From Actinomycetes bacterium (lineage in GTDB: Bacteria > Actinomycetota > Acidimicrobiia > Acidimicrobiales > Palsa-688): a DNA stretch of 64,000 nt. The stretch's first letter is position 1. Each line of letters opens with the position of its first letter. The notes under the pieces were generated by a model, which saw nothing but the letters and a program-made list of their open reading frames with translations, did no database searches and was not told the origin of the DNA. The position numbers were made by a program, and so were the translations under genes. Of the stretch, positions 45,353 through 56,500 are shown in pieces. The stretch spans positions 1-64,000 of the forward strand of contig JAJYLA010000005.1 of assembly GCA_021788115.1 (NCBI GenBank), written 5' to 3'.

Positions 45353-47203
45353 TCAGGCTTCCAGCGACAGGATTGTCACCAGGCCGGTATCGCCGTCCAC
45401 CCGCAGGCGGTCACCTGTCTTTATGCGCTTGGTGGCGTTGCCGGTTCCAACCACCGCCGGGAGGCCGTACTCGCGGGACACGATCGCCGCGTGGGACATC
45501 ATCCCGCCGATGTCGGACACGGCGGCGCGGATCTTGCCGAATACCGGGCACCACGACGGCGCCGTGATCGGGCAGACCAGGATCTCGCCCTGCTGGACCT
45601 CGGCCAGGTCCGAGGGCGCCAGGATGACCCTGGCCGTGCCCTCCGCCACGCCCGGTGAGGCGGCCACCCCGCTGATCTGATCCTGTGCGGCATCGACCGC
45701 GTCCGAAGCGAGCCAGGTCTGCACCCGATCGGTGGTGATGCCCCAGAGCATGACGGTGAACGGTTCGGAGATCTCGTCAGGAACCGGACCGAGGGCCGGC
45801 TGGGGCGACCACTGACGCAGAGAGTCGATGATCTGTTTCCGCGCCGCCACTTCGCGCCGCCAGTAGGGGCCTCCCCGGGTCGGTCCGCCGGTGGCCCAGC
45901 TCGCCACCGCATCGGCTATCGCCTGCCCCAGCTCCCATCGGTTGAGGTAGAACATCTCCTCCCGGTCGCCGAGAAAGCCGGCCTCCACCAGGCGGTCTCC
46001 GAACTCGCGGATCTTGTTCCAGAACACGGTGTGGTGCCAGTGCTCGACGTAGAAGTTGTGGTCCTCGATGTAGGGAGCCACCGTCCGGGCAAGGGCAATG
46101 TTCTGGTCGAAGGTCTGCCGGTCCTCCGCGGTGGGCAGCAGCCCGCGGTACTCGGCGACGAGCCGGTCCCGCCGGGCGATGACCTCCCCGCTGGGCCGGG
46201 CCAGAGACTCGCCCTTCTCGAGCCGGTCGATGTAGCCGTTGAGAGCGCTCCACGGCACCGTGAGGTCGTCGACCCAGGAGCGATGGTGATGGTAGAAGCC
46301 CGAGCCGTTGGAAAAGTAGAACCATGGGTGCCAGACCTCGTCGAGGGCGTCCGTCCACGGCTTGGCCTTAGGGTCCGTGCGAAGCGTGGCGACAATGTCC
46401 TCCGGTTTCGCATCCTGGCGGATGGCGCCGGCTATCCCGAGATCGAGCGCCAGAGTTGCGAGCTTCTTCAGTTCGTCGTCGGGACGGAAGAAGAGCAAAT
46501 CAGTGCCCGCTGCGACCATCTGCGCGACGAGGTCGTCCCTTATCCCGGGAAAGGCTTGCTTACAGAACTGGAATAGATTGAGGTAGGCGGCGTACCCGAT
46601 GTTGAGCATCTCCATGTGGTACTGCCAAGCCATGAACATGTTCTCGATCGAGCGGTCGTAAGCCTCCACCAGCCTCCACCCGCGGCTCACGCCGCGACCT
46701 TCCGTGACCACCTCCTCGTCGTCGAAATCGTCGAGCGTCGGAACGGAGACCGCCTCGAGATCGGTGATCAACTCCGTCATCTTCCGCTTCCAGTTGTCGA
46801 ACAGTCGGTCCCAGTTCTGGTAGTAGTGGCCGGCGCGCCGCATGAAGATGGGAAGGCGTTCGGCTATCCGCTCCTCGCTCGAGACCGGAACCGGTGTGAT
46901 GTAGAGGTAGCCGTTCAGGATCCGCTGCTCGATCCCGTACGCGGGCGGCACAGCGAAGATCCGGGTGTTGAACTGCCCGAGCGCCGTGCGCCAAGCCTCG
47001 TGTGTGATCGTGTCGAACGGCAATAGCACCTCAGGATGATGAATCCCGTCCTGGAACCACAGTGCCTGCTCCTCCCACTCCCTGTTATCTTCCGAGAACA
47101 GCAAGTAGTACGGATACATGTGCTCCCACCCTTCGGCTCCGAGGGGTGTCGCCACGTCGAAGGGGCTCGGGAACCTTCGCTCGCTGGTTTGGATAGCGGC
47201 CAT
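45353..47203 (-). CDS. Phenylphosphate-synthase-like swivelling-histidine subunit (PpsA-type)
   Basis: The 616-residue protein has a large N-terminal substrate domain (about 1-500) with several Trp/Tyr/His-rich stretches (NGSGFYHHHRSW; EDHNFYVEHWHHTVFW). A C-terminal phosphohistidine domain has GGMMSHAAIVSRE, whose His is residue 571. In Thauera PpsA the catalytic His is reported at 569, and both size and position agree. It would receive phosphate from the partner subunit and pass it to a phenolic hydroxyl. The start is ATG 47203 with GAGGAGG at good spacing; an upstream extension exists but lacks this. UbiD and HAD genes lie upstream on the same strand. Confidence 0.82.
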   Translation of the reverse strand: MAAIQTSERRFPSPFDVATPLGAEGWEHMYPYYLLFSEDNREWEEQALWFQDGIHHPEVLLPFDTITHEAWRTALGQFNTRIFAVPPAYGIEQRILNGYLYITPVPVSSEERIAERLPIFMRRAGHYYQNWDRLFDNWKRKMTELITDLEAVSVPTLDDFDDEEVVTEGRGVSRGWRLVEAYDRSIENMFMAWQYHMEMLNIGYAAYLNLFQFCKQAFPGIRDDLVAQMVAAGTDLLFFRPDDELKKLATLALDLGIAGAIRQDAKPEDIVATLRTDPKAKPWTDALDEVWHPWFYFSNGSGFYHHHRSWVDDLTVPWSALNGYIDRLEKGESLARPSGEVIARRDRLVAEYRGLLPTAEDRQTFDQNIALARTVAPYIEDHNFYVEHWHHTVFWNKIREFGDRLVEAGFLGDREEMFYLNRWELGQAIADAVASWATGGPTRGGPYWRREVAARKQIIDSLRQWSPQPALGPVPDEISEPFTVMLWGITTDRVQTWLASDAVDAAQDQISGVAASPGVAEGTARVILAPSDLAEVQQGEILVCPITAPSWCPVFGKIRAAVSDIGGMMSHAAIVSREYGLPAVVGTGNATKRIKTGDRLRVDGDTGLVTILSLEA

Positions 47204-47308
47204 CTCCAAGACCTCCTCGTCGGGCACCCCCACGAGCACCCCCTTTGTCCCACGACATACTCCGCCCCACGCCACGCCGCCTCAAGGTATGAACGCGCTG
47301 GTATGTTC

Positions 47309-47437
47309 TCACCCGCGGTGGCGGACCCCTGCAGGCTCGGGTAGAGCCGATCCGCTCCACCGAAGAACTTGCCGCCCCGCGACGAGGTGGCGAGTGGCGA
47401 CCACTTCCACGACCCGTTGGATAGTAGCGCTTTCCAT
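47309..47437 (-). CDS. Possible small protein of 42 residues upstream of the PpsA-type gene
   Basis: An ATG at 47437 is preceded by GGAGGAGG at good spacing, a far stronger ribosome-binding site than most here. It opens a frame MESATIQRVVEVVATRHLVA ending at TGA 47309. Composition is coding-like. It lies between a perfect inverted repeat and the PpsA-type gene. No family is recognised. It could be a small subunit, a leader peptide or the start of a frameshifted gene. Phenylphosphate carboxylase has a small gamma subunit, but I see no similarity I can defend. Confidence 0.35.
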   Translation of the reverse strand: MESATIQRVVEVVATRHLVAGRQVLRWSGSALPEPAGVRHRG

Positions 47438-47647
47438 TTTCCTCCTCCGGACCGACACCGGCCCGGCATTCCGGGAATGGCGCGCGAAGCGAGGAGAGGC
47501 GCGGCGGCGCCGACTCGCGAATCAAAGATCCCGAGTCGCTCCAGGCGGACGGCCCGGAGCGACTCGCGGTCGAAGGTGCCGACATAACGACCGAACCGAC
47601 GTGACGTGTCGCCCCGGTGGACCGTCTGATCTGATCTGATGCGACTC
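47438..47647. other. Intergenic region between HAD gene and small reading frame
   Basis: About 210 bp without a gene. It contains the perfect inverted repeat at 47532-47566 and a short TCTGA tandem repeat near 47626-47640. Confidence 0.5.
47532..47566. repeat. Perfect 11-bp inverted repeat with 13-nt loop
   Basis: CGAGTCGCTCC (47532-47542) and GGAGCGACTCG (47556-47566) are exactly complementary. On the minus strand it lies about 80 bp after the HAD gene and about 95 bp before the small reading frame. It could be an attenuator or terminator separating UbiD/HAD from the Pps-type genes, or an operator. Confidence 0.6.
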
Positions 47648-48469
47648 CTACAGCGCGGCCGCCTCCAGGGATGTGCCGTAGAGGCGGGGGAGCTCCGCGA
47701 CGCTTGTGAGAACCAGGTCGGGACGGAGTTTCGTCGGAAGGGAAGACACCTTCTCGGCCGCCGTCACGCCCGTGAGCACCAGGATGGAGAACGCCCCCGC
47801 ACGCTTGGCGGTGAGGATGTCGAGCTCGGGGTCGTCCCCCACAAAAGCCGTCTCCTCGGCCCGGAAGCCTGCGAGTTGCAGCGACAGCGCGGCCGCCCAG
47901 AACCCCGGCTTTCCCGCGACAACCGGCCTGCGTCGGGCCGCGAAAGCCAAAGCCTGGGTCAGCGCCCCGGTCCCGAGGACAGGGCCTCCCCGCGAGGGGA
48001 TCGAGCGCCCCATGCTCGCAGTGAAGAACCGCGCCCCGCCGCGCAGGGCGCGAAAGGCCGCGTTGAGGTCGGCGTACGTCAGGTCCGGGTCCCGTGCCAG
48101 CACGACGGCGTCCACCTCTGCCTCCTCGCCAGCCCGGGTCACGCGCACGCCACGCCGCGACAGCTCTGCTGCGACAGCTTCGGTGCCGATGAGGAGGACC
48201 GTACCGCCAGGGACCCGGTCGGCTACGAGCTGGGCCATCACGTCGCCCGCGGTGATCACCCGTAGGCCGGCGGGTCCAAAGCCCATCCCGATCAGGCGCT
48301 GGCGGGTGTGCTCGGAGGACTGCAAGCTGTCGTTGGTGAGGAAGACGAAGTCCGAGCCGCGCTCGGCCAGGAGGCCGAGCGCCTCGGTTGCCTGGTCCAC
48401 CGGCGAGCCACCCACGGCGACGCATCCATCGATGTCGAAGATGAAGTTCCGAATGCGGGGAGGGAGCAT
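47648..48469 (-). CDS. HAD-IIA (NagD-like) phosphatase
   Basis: The 273-residue protein has motif I FIFDIDGCVAVG, motif II VFLTNDS, the HAD-IIA cap and motif IV AFVGDDPELDILTA. NagD-like enzymes hydrolyse small phosphoesters, and several were named for activity on nitrophenyl phosphate, so an aryl phosphate is a sensible candidate here. It starts at ATG 48469, three bases after the UbiD stop, so the two are coupled. In Thauera the phenylphosphate carboxylase complex has an HAD subunit (delta), but that is a smaller, different HAD type. Confidence 0.88.
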   Translation of the reverse strand: MLPPRIRNFIFDIDGCVAVGGSPVDQATEALGLLAERGSDFVFLTNDSLQSSEHTRQRLIGMGFGPAGLRVITAGDVMAQLVADRVPGGTVLLIGTEAVAAELSRRGVRVTRAGEEAEVDAVVLARDPDLTYADLNAAFRALRGGARFFTASMGRSIPSRGGPVLGTGALTQALAFAARRRPVVAGKPGFWAAALSLQLAGFRAEETAFVGDDPELDILTAKRAGAFSILVLTGVTAAEKVSSLPTKLRPDLVLTSVAELPRLYGTSLEAAAL

Positions 48470-48472
48470 TGC

Positions 48473-49900
48473 CTAGAGGGGGACCACGTCGGACAGCCCG
48501 AGCTCCGACCAGCGCTGGCGCACCCTGCTCACCATCGCCTCATCGAGGTCGATGAGCTCGGGCTTCTCCGCCCACTCGTAGGGGAGGCAGGCGTTCAGGA
48601 TCATCTTCGAAGTGATCTCGCGCCGGTCGATCGGCAGGGAGGGATCGAGGGGCGTCGAGCGTCCGCGGTGGATGACTTCGCACCTGTCGGGCTGCGATCG
48701 CATGGCTATCGCCCACCACACCCGCGGGAGGTCGTCGGCCTGGATGTCCCCGTCGACGAGGATGACGTATTTCACTCCATAGTGACCGGTGCTGGTGCCG
48801 AGAGCGGCCATGCCCACCTGCTCCGCGTGACCCGGATACTTCTGGTCCACGGAGATGACCACGATGAAACGGCCTCCACTCTCGGGCAGGAAGTACACCG
48901 ACTTGATGCCGGGCAGCCGCATGTCCTCGAGGTCCTTCCACAGCGTCGCCGTGCGGTTGAGGGCCTGGATGATGTGGGTGTCGGTCACGGGCCTGCCGAC
49001 CGACGTCATGGGGAACACCGCGTCGTCGCGATGCGAAACGTGCTTCACGTCGATCCACACCTTCGGCGTGGGCTGTCCCGAGTAGTAGCCGGTGTACTCG
49101 CCGAAGGGTCCTTCCGTCCGGAGGTCGTTGAGCACCAGGTCACCTTCGACCACCAACTCGGCGCCAGCCGGGACAGGAAGACCCGAGTACTTGCCCTCCA
49201 CGAGAGTCACCGGCTCGTTCCGGAGAGCGCCCACCATCTCGTACTCGTTGATCCCCCGCCCAAACAGGGTGCTCGAGCAGAGGAACAGCAACGGGTCGTA
49301 GCCGAACACGAGCGCGACGGGCATCCGATCCACCCCCCGAGCCCGCGCGGCCTGGATGTGAAGGTCTGCGTCCTTTCCCTTGATCGGCTGGAGGCCGAGT
49401 GTCCTCCCGTCGAACACCTGTCCGCGGTAAGTCCCGACGTTGATCCACTCGCTCGCCGGATCCTTGGTAACCACGCTGACGGCCGTGCCGATGTAGCGGC
49501 CTCCGTCGCCGGGGTACAGCCGGGGCACCGGGATGAGCGACAGCAGGTCGATCTCGTCCCCGGAGAGCGAGTTGGCATAGACGGGAGCTTCCGCAACGCT
49601 CACCATCCGCGGGGGAACAGGTTGGCCGACGCGGTCCACCCATATGCGGGCCAACTGGCACAGCGTCGAGCCGGCGGGTGCCCTCAGGGCAATGGCCATC
49701 CTGCGACTGGTGGTGAGCATGCTGGTGAGCAGCGGCATCCGGTACCCCCGGACGTTCTCGAAGAGCAGGGCGGGCCCGGCACGCTCCTCGTTCAGCTTGG
49801 CGATGTGTCCGATCTCGAGGTCCCAGTCGACCTCCGCTCCGATCCGGACCAACTCGCCCGCGTCCTCCAACTCTCGGATGAACCACCGTTGATCGCTCAT
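48473..49900 (-). CDS. UbiD-family (de)carboxylase
   Basis: The 475-residue protein has the UbiD layout. WINVGTYRGQVFDG near 153-165 is the prenyl-FMN-binding strand, NEYEMVGALRNEPVTLVEG near 218-235 is the second motif, and EGPFGEYTGYYS (E263, E268) carries the catalytic acids. UbiD enzymes use prenylated FMN to decarboxylate or, as in phenylphosphate carboxylase, carboxylate aromatics. The prenyl transferase ubiX is not in this window. The start is ATG 49900. Linked HAD and Pps-type genes favour a phenylphosphate carboxylase-like role, without proving it. Confidence 0.9.
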   Translation of the reverse strand: MSDQRWFIRELEDAGELVRIGAEVDWDLEIGHIAKLNEERAGPALLFENVRGYRMPLLTSMLTTSRRMAIALRAPAGSTLCQLARIWVDRVGQPVPPRMVSVAEAPVYANSLSGDEIDLLSLIPVPRLYPGDGGRYIGTAVSVVTKDPASEWINVGTYRGQVFDGRTLGLQPIKGKDADLHIQAARARGVDRMPVALVFGYDPLLFLCSSTLFGRGINEYEMVGALRNEPVTLVEGKYSGLPVPAGAELVVEGDLVLNDLRTEGPFGEYTGYYSGQPTPKVWIDVKHVSHRDDAVFPMTSVGRPVTDTHIIQALNRTATLWKDLEDMRLPGIKSVYFLPESGGRFIVVISVDQKYPGHAEQVGMAALGTSTGHYGVKYVILVDGDIQADDLPRVWWAIAMRSQPDRCEVIHRGRSTPLDPSLPIDRREITSKMILNACLPYEWAEKPELIDLDEAMVSRVRQRWSELGLSDVVPL

Positions 49901-50069
49901 CGGTCCATTCTCTCGGGAGCCGGGCCTACGCCATAGGGTCGACCACACTGGTGCGAATGCATCCCCGCGACGGCGACGGCACGGAGAGAACGGGGTGATT
50001 CTCACCGAGCAGAACCCGATTCACACCGAACGCGGGCCCGGTGGGAGGTGAAGGGTAGTCCGTCGGCCC

Positions 50070-51026
50070 CTATCGCGGGGCCGCGAGCACCCGGAGGGGG
50101 GCACCGGCGGTGTAGGCCTGGATGTCCTCGAGCGCGTCCGCGAAGTACGTCCGGTAGGCCGCGTCGGTCACGTATCCGAGGTGCGGCGTGAGGATGCAGC
50201 GGGGAGCCCGGCGCCAGGGGTGGTCGGGGGGGAGCGGCTCCACGTCGAACACGTCGAGGCCGGCGCCGGCGATCCACCCTTCGTGCAGCGCCCGCAGCAG
50301 GGCGGCCTCCTCGACGATCGGGCCGCGGGACGTGTTGATCAGGTAGGCGGTCGGGCGCATCGAGCGCAGCTCGGCCTCTCCGACGAGCCCCCGGGTGGCC
50401 GGGGCGAGCACCAGATGGATCGACACCACATCCGAGGAGGCGAACAGCTGCTCCTTGGCGACCAGGCGCGCGCCTGCCGCCTCGGCCCGCGCGGCGGTGA
50501 GGTGCGGGCTCCACGCGGCGACGTCCATCCCGAAGGCGAGCCCGTAACGGGCCACCCGCGACCCCAGGCGGCCGAGGCCCACCAGGCCGAGGGTCGTGCC
50601 GGCGAGGTCCGCCCCGACGCTCGCCTGCCACCCGCCGGCGCGCACCCGCGCATCCTCGGCCGGTATCCGCCGGGCGAGGGCGAGCAGGAGACCCCAGGTG
50701 AGCTCGGCGGCCGCGCTGGACGAGCCGCCCGTGCCGCACACGACGATGCCGGCCGCCGAGGCGGCGTCGAGGTCGATCGACGCGTTGCGCATCCCCGTCG
50801 TCACCAGCAACCGCAGGTCGGCCAGCCGCTCGAGGACCGGGCGCGGGAAGGCGGTGCGCTCCCGCATCGCCACCACGACGTCGAAGCCCGCGAGCCGGCC
50901 CACCAGCTCCTCCTCGCCGTCGACGTGGTCCGCGAAGGCCACCACCTCCGCGCCGGGGAGGCCGGCGGCCCAGTCCGCCATCGCCAGCGCGACGCCCTGG
51001 TAGTCGTCGAGGATCGCGACGCGCAT
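50070..51026 (-). CDS. D-2-hydroxyacid dehydrogenase family protein
   Basis: The 318-residue product belongs to the phosphoglycerate dehydrogenase-like group. LGLVGLGRLGSRVARYGLAF near 150 is the NAD motif. The catalytic Arg is in NTSRGPIVEE, Glu in FDVEPLPPDHPW and His in LTPHLGYVTDAA. It reduces a 2-keto acid with NAD(P)H or the reverse; the substrate is unknown and there is no ACT domain, which argues against classic serA. The start is ATG 51026. Confidence 0.9.
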   Translation of the reverse strand: MRVAILDDYQGVALAMADWAAGLPGAEVVAFADHVDGEEELVGRLAGFDVVVAMRERTAFPRPVLERLADLRLLVTTGMRNASIDLDAASAAGIVVCGTGGSSSAAAELTWGLLLALARRIPAEDARVRAGGWQASVGADLAGTTLGLVGLGRLGSRVARYGLAFGMDVAAWSPHLTAARAEAAGARLVAKEQLFASSDVVSIHLVLAPATRGLVGEAELRSMRPTAYLINTSRGPIVEEAALLRALHEGWIAGAGLDVFDVEPLPPDHPWRRAPRCILTPHLGYVTDAAYRTYFADALEDIQAYTAGAPLRVLAAPR

Positions 51027-51057
51027 GCCGGGCAGCCTACGCCGCCGCCCGCGGCCG

Positions 51058-51654
51058 TCAGCGCTTGGGGCGCTTGGACTTGGGCGGGGTGTAGCGCCGG
51101 TTCTTCTGCGGGCCGGTGGGGACGTCCTTGGTCTTGCGCCAGCGCCCGAAGATGCCTCCGCCGGGACCGGTGCGCGCGGGACGTGACGTGGCGTCCTTCT
51201 TGCGGGCCTGGGTGCGGGCGCCCGCCTCGCGGGCGGCCCGGATCTGCGCCGTGGCGGCCTTGCGCTGCCGCTGGGTGAGCACGAACGCGTAGATGACGGG
51301 GATGATCAGGGCCAGGATGTGGGCGAGCGACAGGGATGTCGGAACCCGGGGAAGGGTCACGAAGAACGCCGCGAGGATCGCCGCGAAGGGGACGATGAAC
51401 CGGCTGCGGGTCTGCACCACCGCGGCCAGGAGGAGCGACGTCGCGAGGCCGATCAGCGACAGGACGGTCTGGGGGTGCGCCGGGGCGCCGGGGCCGTGGG
51501 TGTCGGCGAGGTTGAGGACCGCGACGACGATCAGCTCGGCTGCGACGACGTAGCCGTACAGGGCCTCGTTGCCCTGCATGCGCGAGGGCTTTGCCGCCGG
51601 CGCCTTGTCCCCGTGACGCTCCTCGGCCAACTCAGTCGTTCTCGCCCGGCTCAT
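51058..51654 (-). CDS. Small membrane protein
   Basis: The 198-residue product has four hydrophobic segments in residues 35-125 (YVVAAELIVVAVLNLA; TVLSLIGLATSLLLAAVV; IVPFAAILAAFFVTL; ILALIIPVIYAFVL), then a very basic tail (GRWRKTKDVPTGPQKNRRY). No family is recognised. Its start (ATG 51654) lies 23 bp inside the end of the preceding gene, so the two are coupled. Confidence 0.75.
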   Translation of the reverse strand: MSRARTTELAEERHGDKAPAAKPSRMQGNEALYGYVVAAELIVVAVLNLADTHGPGAPAHPQTVLSLIGLATSLLLAAVVQTRSRFIVPFAAILAAFFVTLPRVPTSLSLAHILALIIPVIYAFVLTQRQRKAATAQIRAAREAGARTQARKKDATSRPARTGPGGGIFGRWRKTKDVPTGPQKNRRYTPPKSKRPKR

Positions 51655-51991
51655 CCGGCTCCCGGAGCAGCCAGGGGCGGATGCTCACGACGCTTTGGCG
51701 GGGCCTGCCCTGCTCGACCTGCGCTTCCACCGGCAGGTCGCGTGGCGGCTCGCCCGATGTCTGCATGACGATGGCGGGCTCGTCGCGCTTGGGCTCGAAC
51801 ACCTGCTGGAGGCCGAGCGCGAAACCGGTCAGGATCGCGCCCGTGGCGCTGCGCCGCCGCCAGGCTTCGACCTTGGGCGGCAGGGCGGTGTGCAGCGGCT
51901 CGGCCTCGGCCGCGTCCGCGTCGTGCGGCCGGTCGCCGGGCGCGTCGGGCCACTCGTCGTCGAGGTAGTCGTCCCCGGGCCCGTCGTCCAC
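51632..51991 (-). CDS. Small acidic conserved hypothetical protein
   Basis: A 119-residue protein from GTG 51991 with GGTGGAGG just upstream. The first 40 residues are very acidic (DDGPGDDYLDDEWPD), followed by a helix with WRRRSATGAILTGFALGLQ that may be membrane-associated. No family is recognised. It follows gltD by 52 bp and overlaps the next gene. Confidence 0.62.
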   Translation of the reverse strand: MDDGPGDDYLDDEWPDAPGDRPHDADAAEAEPLHTALPPKVEAWRRRSATGAILTGFALGLQQVFEPKRDEPAIVMQTSGEPPRDLPVEAQVEQGRPRQSVVSIRPWLLREPDEPGEND

Positions 51992-52043
51992 GCCTCCACC
52001 GTACCGCACGCTGCCCGCCGGCCCGGCCGCAGGAGCCCGCTGA

Positions 52044-53502
<1,459 letters not shown>

Positions 53503-53510
<8 letters not shown>

Positions 53511-56500
53511 GCGCCGCCGCCATGACCGCGTCCTCGAGGGGGATGCCGTCAGCCTCGGCCCGGCGAACCGCGTCGAGCACCCGCTTGTAGTCGCGGGGCA
53601 TGACCCGCACGAACTGGCGGACGGCGCGGGGCCAGCCGCCGAGCAGGCGGGCTGCGACCGGCGACCCCGTCTCGGCGGCATGGCGGCCCAGCAGCTCCCC
53701 GAGCCACGCCACCTCCTCCTCCTCGGCGCCGTCGACGTCCTCCAGGTCGACCATCTCCCCGTTGACCTGGGCGCCGAAGGTCCCGGCGGGGTCCCACACG
53801 TACGCGACGCCCCCGGACATGCCCGCCCCGAAGTTGCGCCCGGTGGGGCCGAGCACGACGACGCGGCCGCCGGTCATGTACTCGCAGCCGTGGTCGCCGA
53901 CGCCCTCGACAACGGCCACCGCCCCCGAGTTGCGCACCGCGAACCGCTCGCCGACGACGCCGCGGATGAGCACCTCGCCGGCGGTCGCGCCGTAGAGGAT
54001 CACGTTGCCGGCGATGATCTGCTCCTCGGCGACGGACGATGCGGGCGCCTGGCGGGACGGGCGCACCACGATGCGGCCGCCGGAGAGGCCCTTGCCGAGG
54101 TAGTCGTTGGCGTCGCCCTCGAGGCGCAGGGTGATCCCCCGCGGCACGAAGGCGCCGAAGCTCTGCCCCGCGGAGCCGCAGAAGGACAGGTCGATGGTGC
54201 CGTCCGGCAGCCCCGCCGCCCCGTAGCGGCGGGTGACCTCCGCGCCGAGCAACGTGCCCACGGTGCGGTGGACGTTGCGGATCGGCAGGGAGTGCCGGAC
54301 GGGCATGGCGTCGTCGAGCGCCGGCGTGCACAGCTCGATCAGCCGCCGGTCCAGCGCCCGGTCGAGCCCGTGGTCCTGGGCCTTCACGCAGCGGCGGGCC
54401 GCACCCTCCTCCACCTCGGGGACGGCGAGGATGGGGGAGAGGTCGAGGCCGCGCGCCTTCCAGTGGCCGACGGCGCCCGACACGTCGATGAGCTCCGGGT
54501 GGCCGATCACCTCGTCGAGGGTGCGGAAGCCGAGCTCGGCCAGAAGCTCGCGGACCTCCTGCGCGATGTACTCGAAGAAGGTGACCACGAACTCGGGCCG
54601 CCCGCTGAAGCGCTTGCGCAGCTCCGGGTTCTGGGTGGCGATGCCCACCGGGCAGGTGTCGAGGTGGCAGACACGCATCATCACGCAGCCGCTGACCACG
54701 AGCGGTGCGGTGGCGAAGCCGTACTCCTCGGCGCCGAGGAGCGCGGCGACGAGCACGTCGCGGCCGGTCTTGAGCTGCCCGTCGACCTGCACGACGATCC
54801 GGTCCCGCAGGCGGTTCATGAGCAGCGTCTGCTGCGTCTCGGCGAGTCCGAGCTCCCAGGGGGCGCCGGCGTGCTTGATGGAGTTGAGGGGCGACGCCCC
54901 CGTGCCACCGTCGTGGCCGGAGATGAGCACCACGTCGGCGTGCGCCTTGGAGACGCCGGCGGCGACGGTGCCGACCCCCACCTCGGCGACGAGCTTGACG
55001 TGGACGCGGGCCCGGTCGTTGGCGTTCTTCAGGTCGTAGATCAGCTGCGCCAGGTCCTCGATCGAGTAGATGTCGTGGTGGGGGGGAGGGGAGATGAGCC
55101 CCACGCCCGGCGTCGAGTAGCGGGTCCTGGCGATCCAGGGGTACACCTTGTGGCCGGGCAGCTGGCCTCCCTCGCCCGGCTTGGCCCCCTGCGCCATCTT
55201 GATCTGGAGGTCGTCGGCGTTGACGAGGTACTCGCTGGTGACCCCGAAACGGCCGGAGGCCACCTGCTTCACGGCGCTGCGGCGCAGGTCCCCGTTGGGG
55301 TCGGGGACGAAGCGGTCGGGGTCCTCGCCCCCCTCGCCCGTGTTCGACCGTGCCCCGATCCTGTTCATGGCGATGGCGAGGGTCTCGTGCGCCTCCGCCG
55401 AGATGGACCCGTAGGACATCGCGCCCGTGCTGAACCGCTTGACGATCTCCGAGACCGGCTCCACCTCGTCTATCGGCACCGGCGCGCGACCGCCCTCCGC
55501 CGCGCTTCGCAGCCGGAAAAGACCGCGCAGGGTGGCCAGCTGGCGCGCCTGCTCGTTGACCGCCTGCGTGTACTGCTTGAAGATGTCGTAGCGCTGCGTG
55601 CGCGTCGAGTGCTGCAGCTTGTGCACGGTGGTGGGGTTGAACAGGTGGTGCTCGCCCTCGCGCCGCCACTGGTACTCGCCGCCCACGTCGAGGTCGCGGT
55701 GCGCCAGCTCGGCGGGCCGGTCCGGCCAGGCCGTGCGGTGCCGGGCGAGAACCTCGCGGGCGATCTCGTCGAGTCCGATTCCGCCGATGCGGCTCACGGT
55801 GCCGGTGAAGTACGCGTCGACCACACCGGAGGACAGCCCGATGGCCTCGAAGACCTGCGCCCCGGTGTAGGAGGCCACCGTCGAGATCCCCATCTTCGAC
55901 ATGATCTTGAGGATCCCCTTGCCGCAGGCCCTGATGTAGTTGTGCGCGGCGCGCCGCGGCGTCACACCCGTGAGGGCCCCGTCGGAGATGAGGTCGGTGA
56001 TCGAATCGAACGCCAGGTACGGGTTGATGGCCGCTGCCCCGTACCCGAGCAGGAGGGCCATGTGGTGCACCTCGCGGGCCTCGCCCGTTTCGACGACGAG
56101 ACCCACGCGGGTGCGCGTCTTTTCCTGGATCAAATGGTGGTGGACCGCGCTGACCAGGAGGAGTGCGGGGATCGGCGCCAACCCGGCCGAGGTGTGCCGG
56201 TCGGAGAGGATGATGACCTTGGCGCCGTCGTCGATGGCCTCGCTGACCCGCCGGCACACGTCCGCCAGCGCGTCCCCCAGCGCCGCGCCGGGGTCGGCGG
56301 CGTCCGCCGGGAAGAGACCGTCGACCGCGAAGGACCTCCACCCCGGCTGGGTCCCGTCCTCGTTGATGTACAGCAGCTTCGCCAGCTCCTCGTTGGTGAT
56401 GACGGGCTGGGGCATGACGATCTGGTTGCAGCTCGCCGCCTCCGCAGCCAGGAGGTTGCGCTCCGGGCCGATCGTCCCCGCGAGCGACGTGACGAGCTCC

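Noticed and set aside
47648-48469. Calling the HAD protein a phenylphosphate carboxylase delta subunit
   Set aside because: It is a NagD-like HAD-IIA protein of 273 residues, larger and of a different HAD class than the known delta subunit; only the context is shared.
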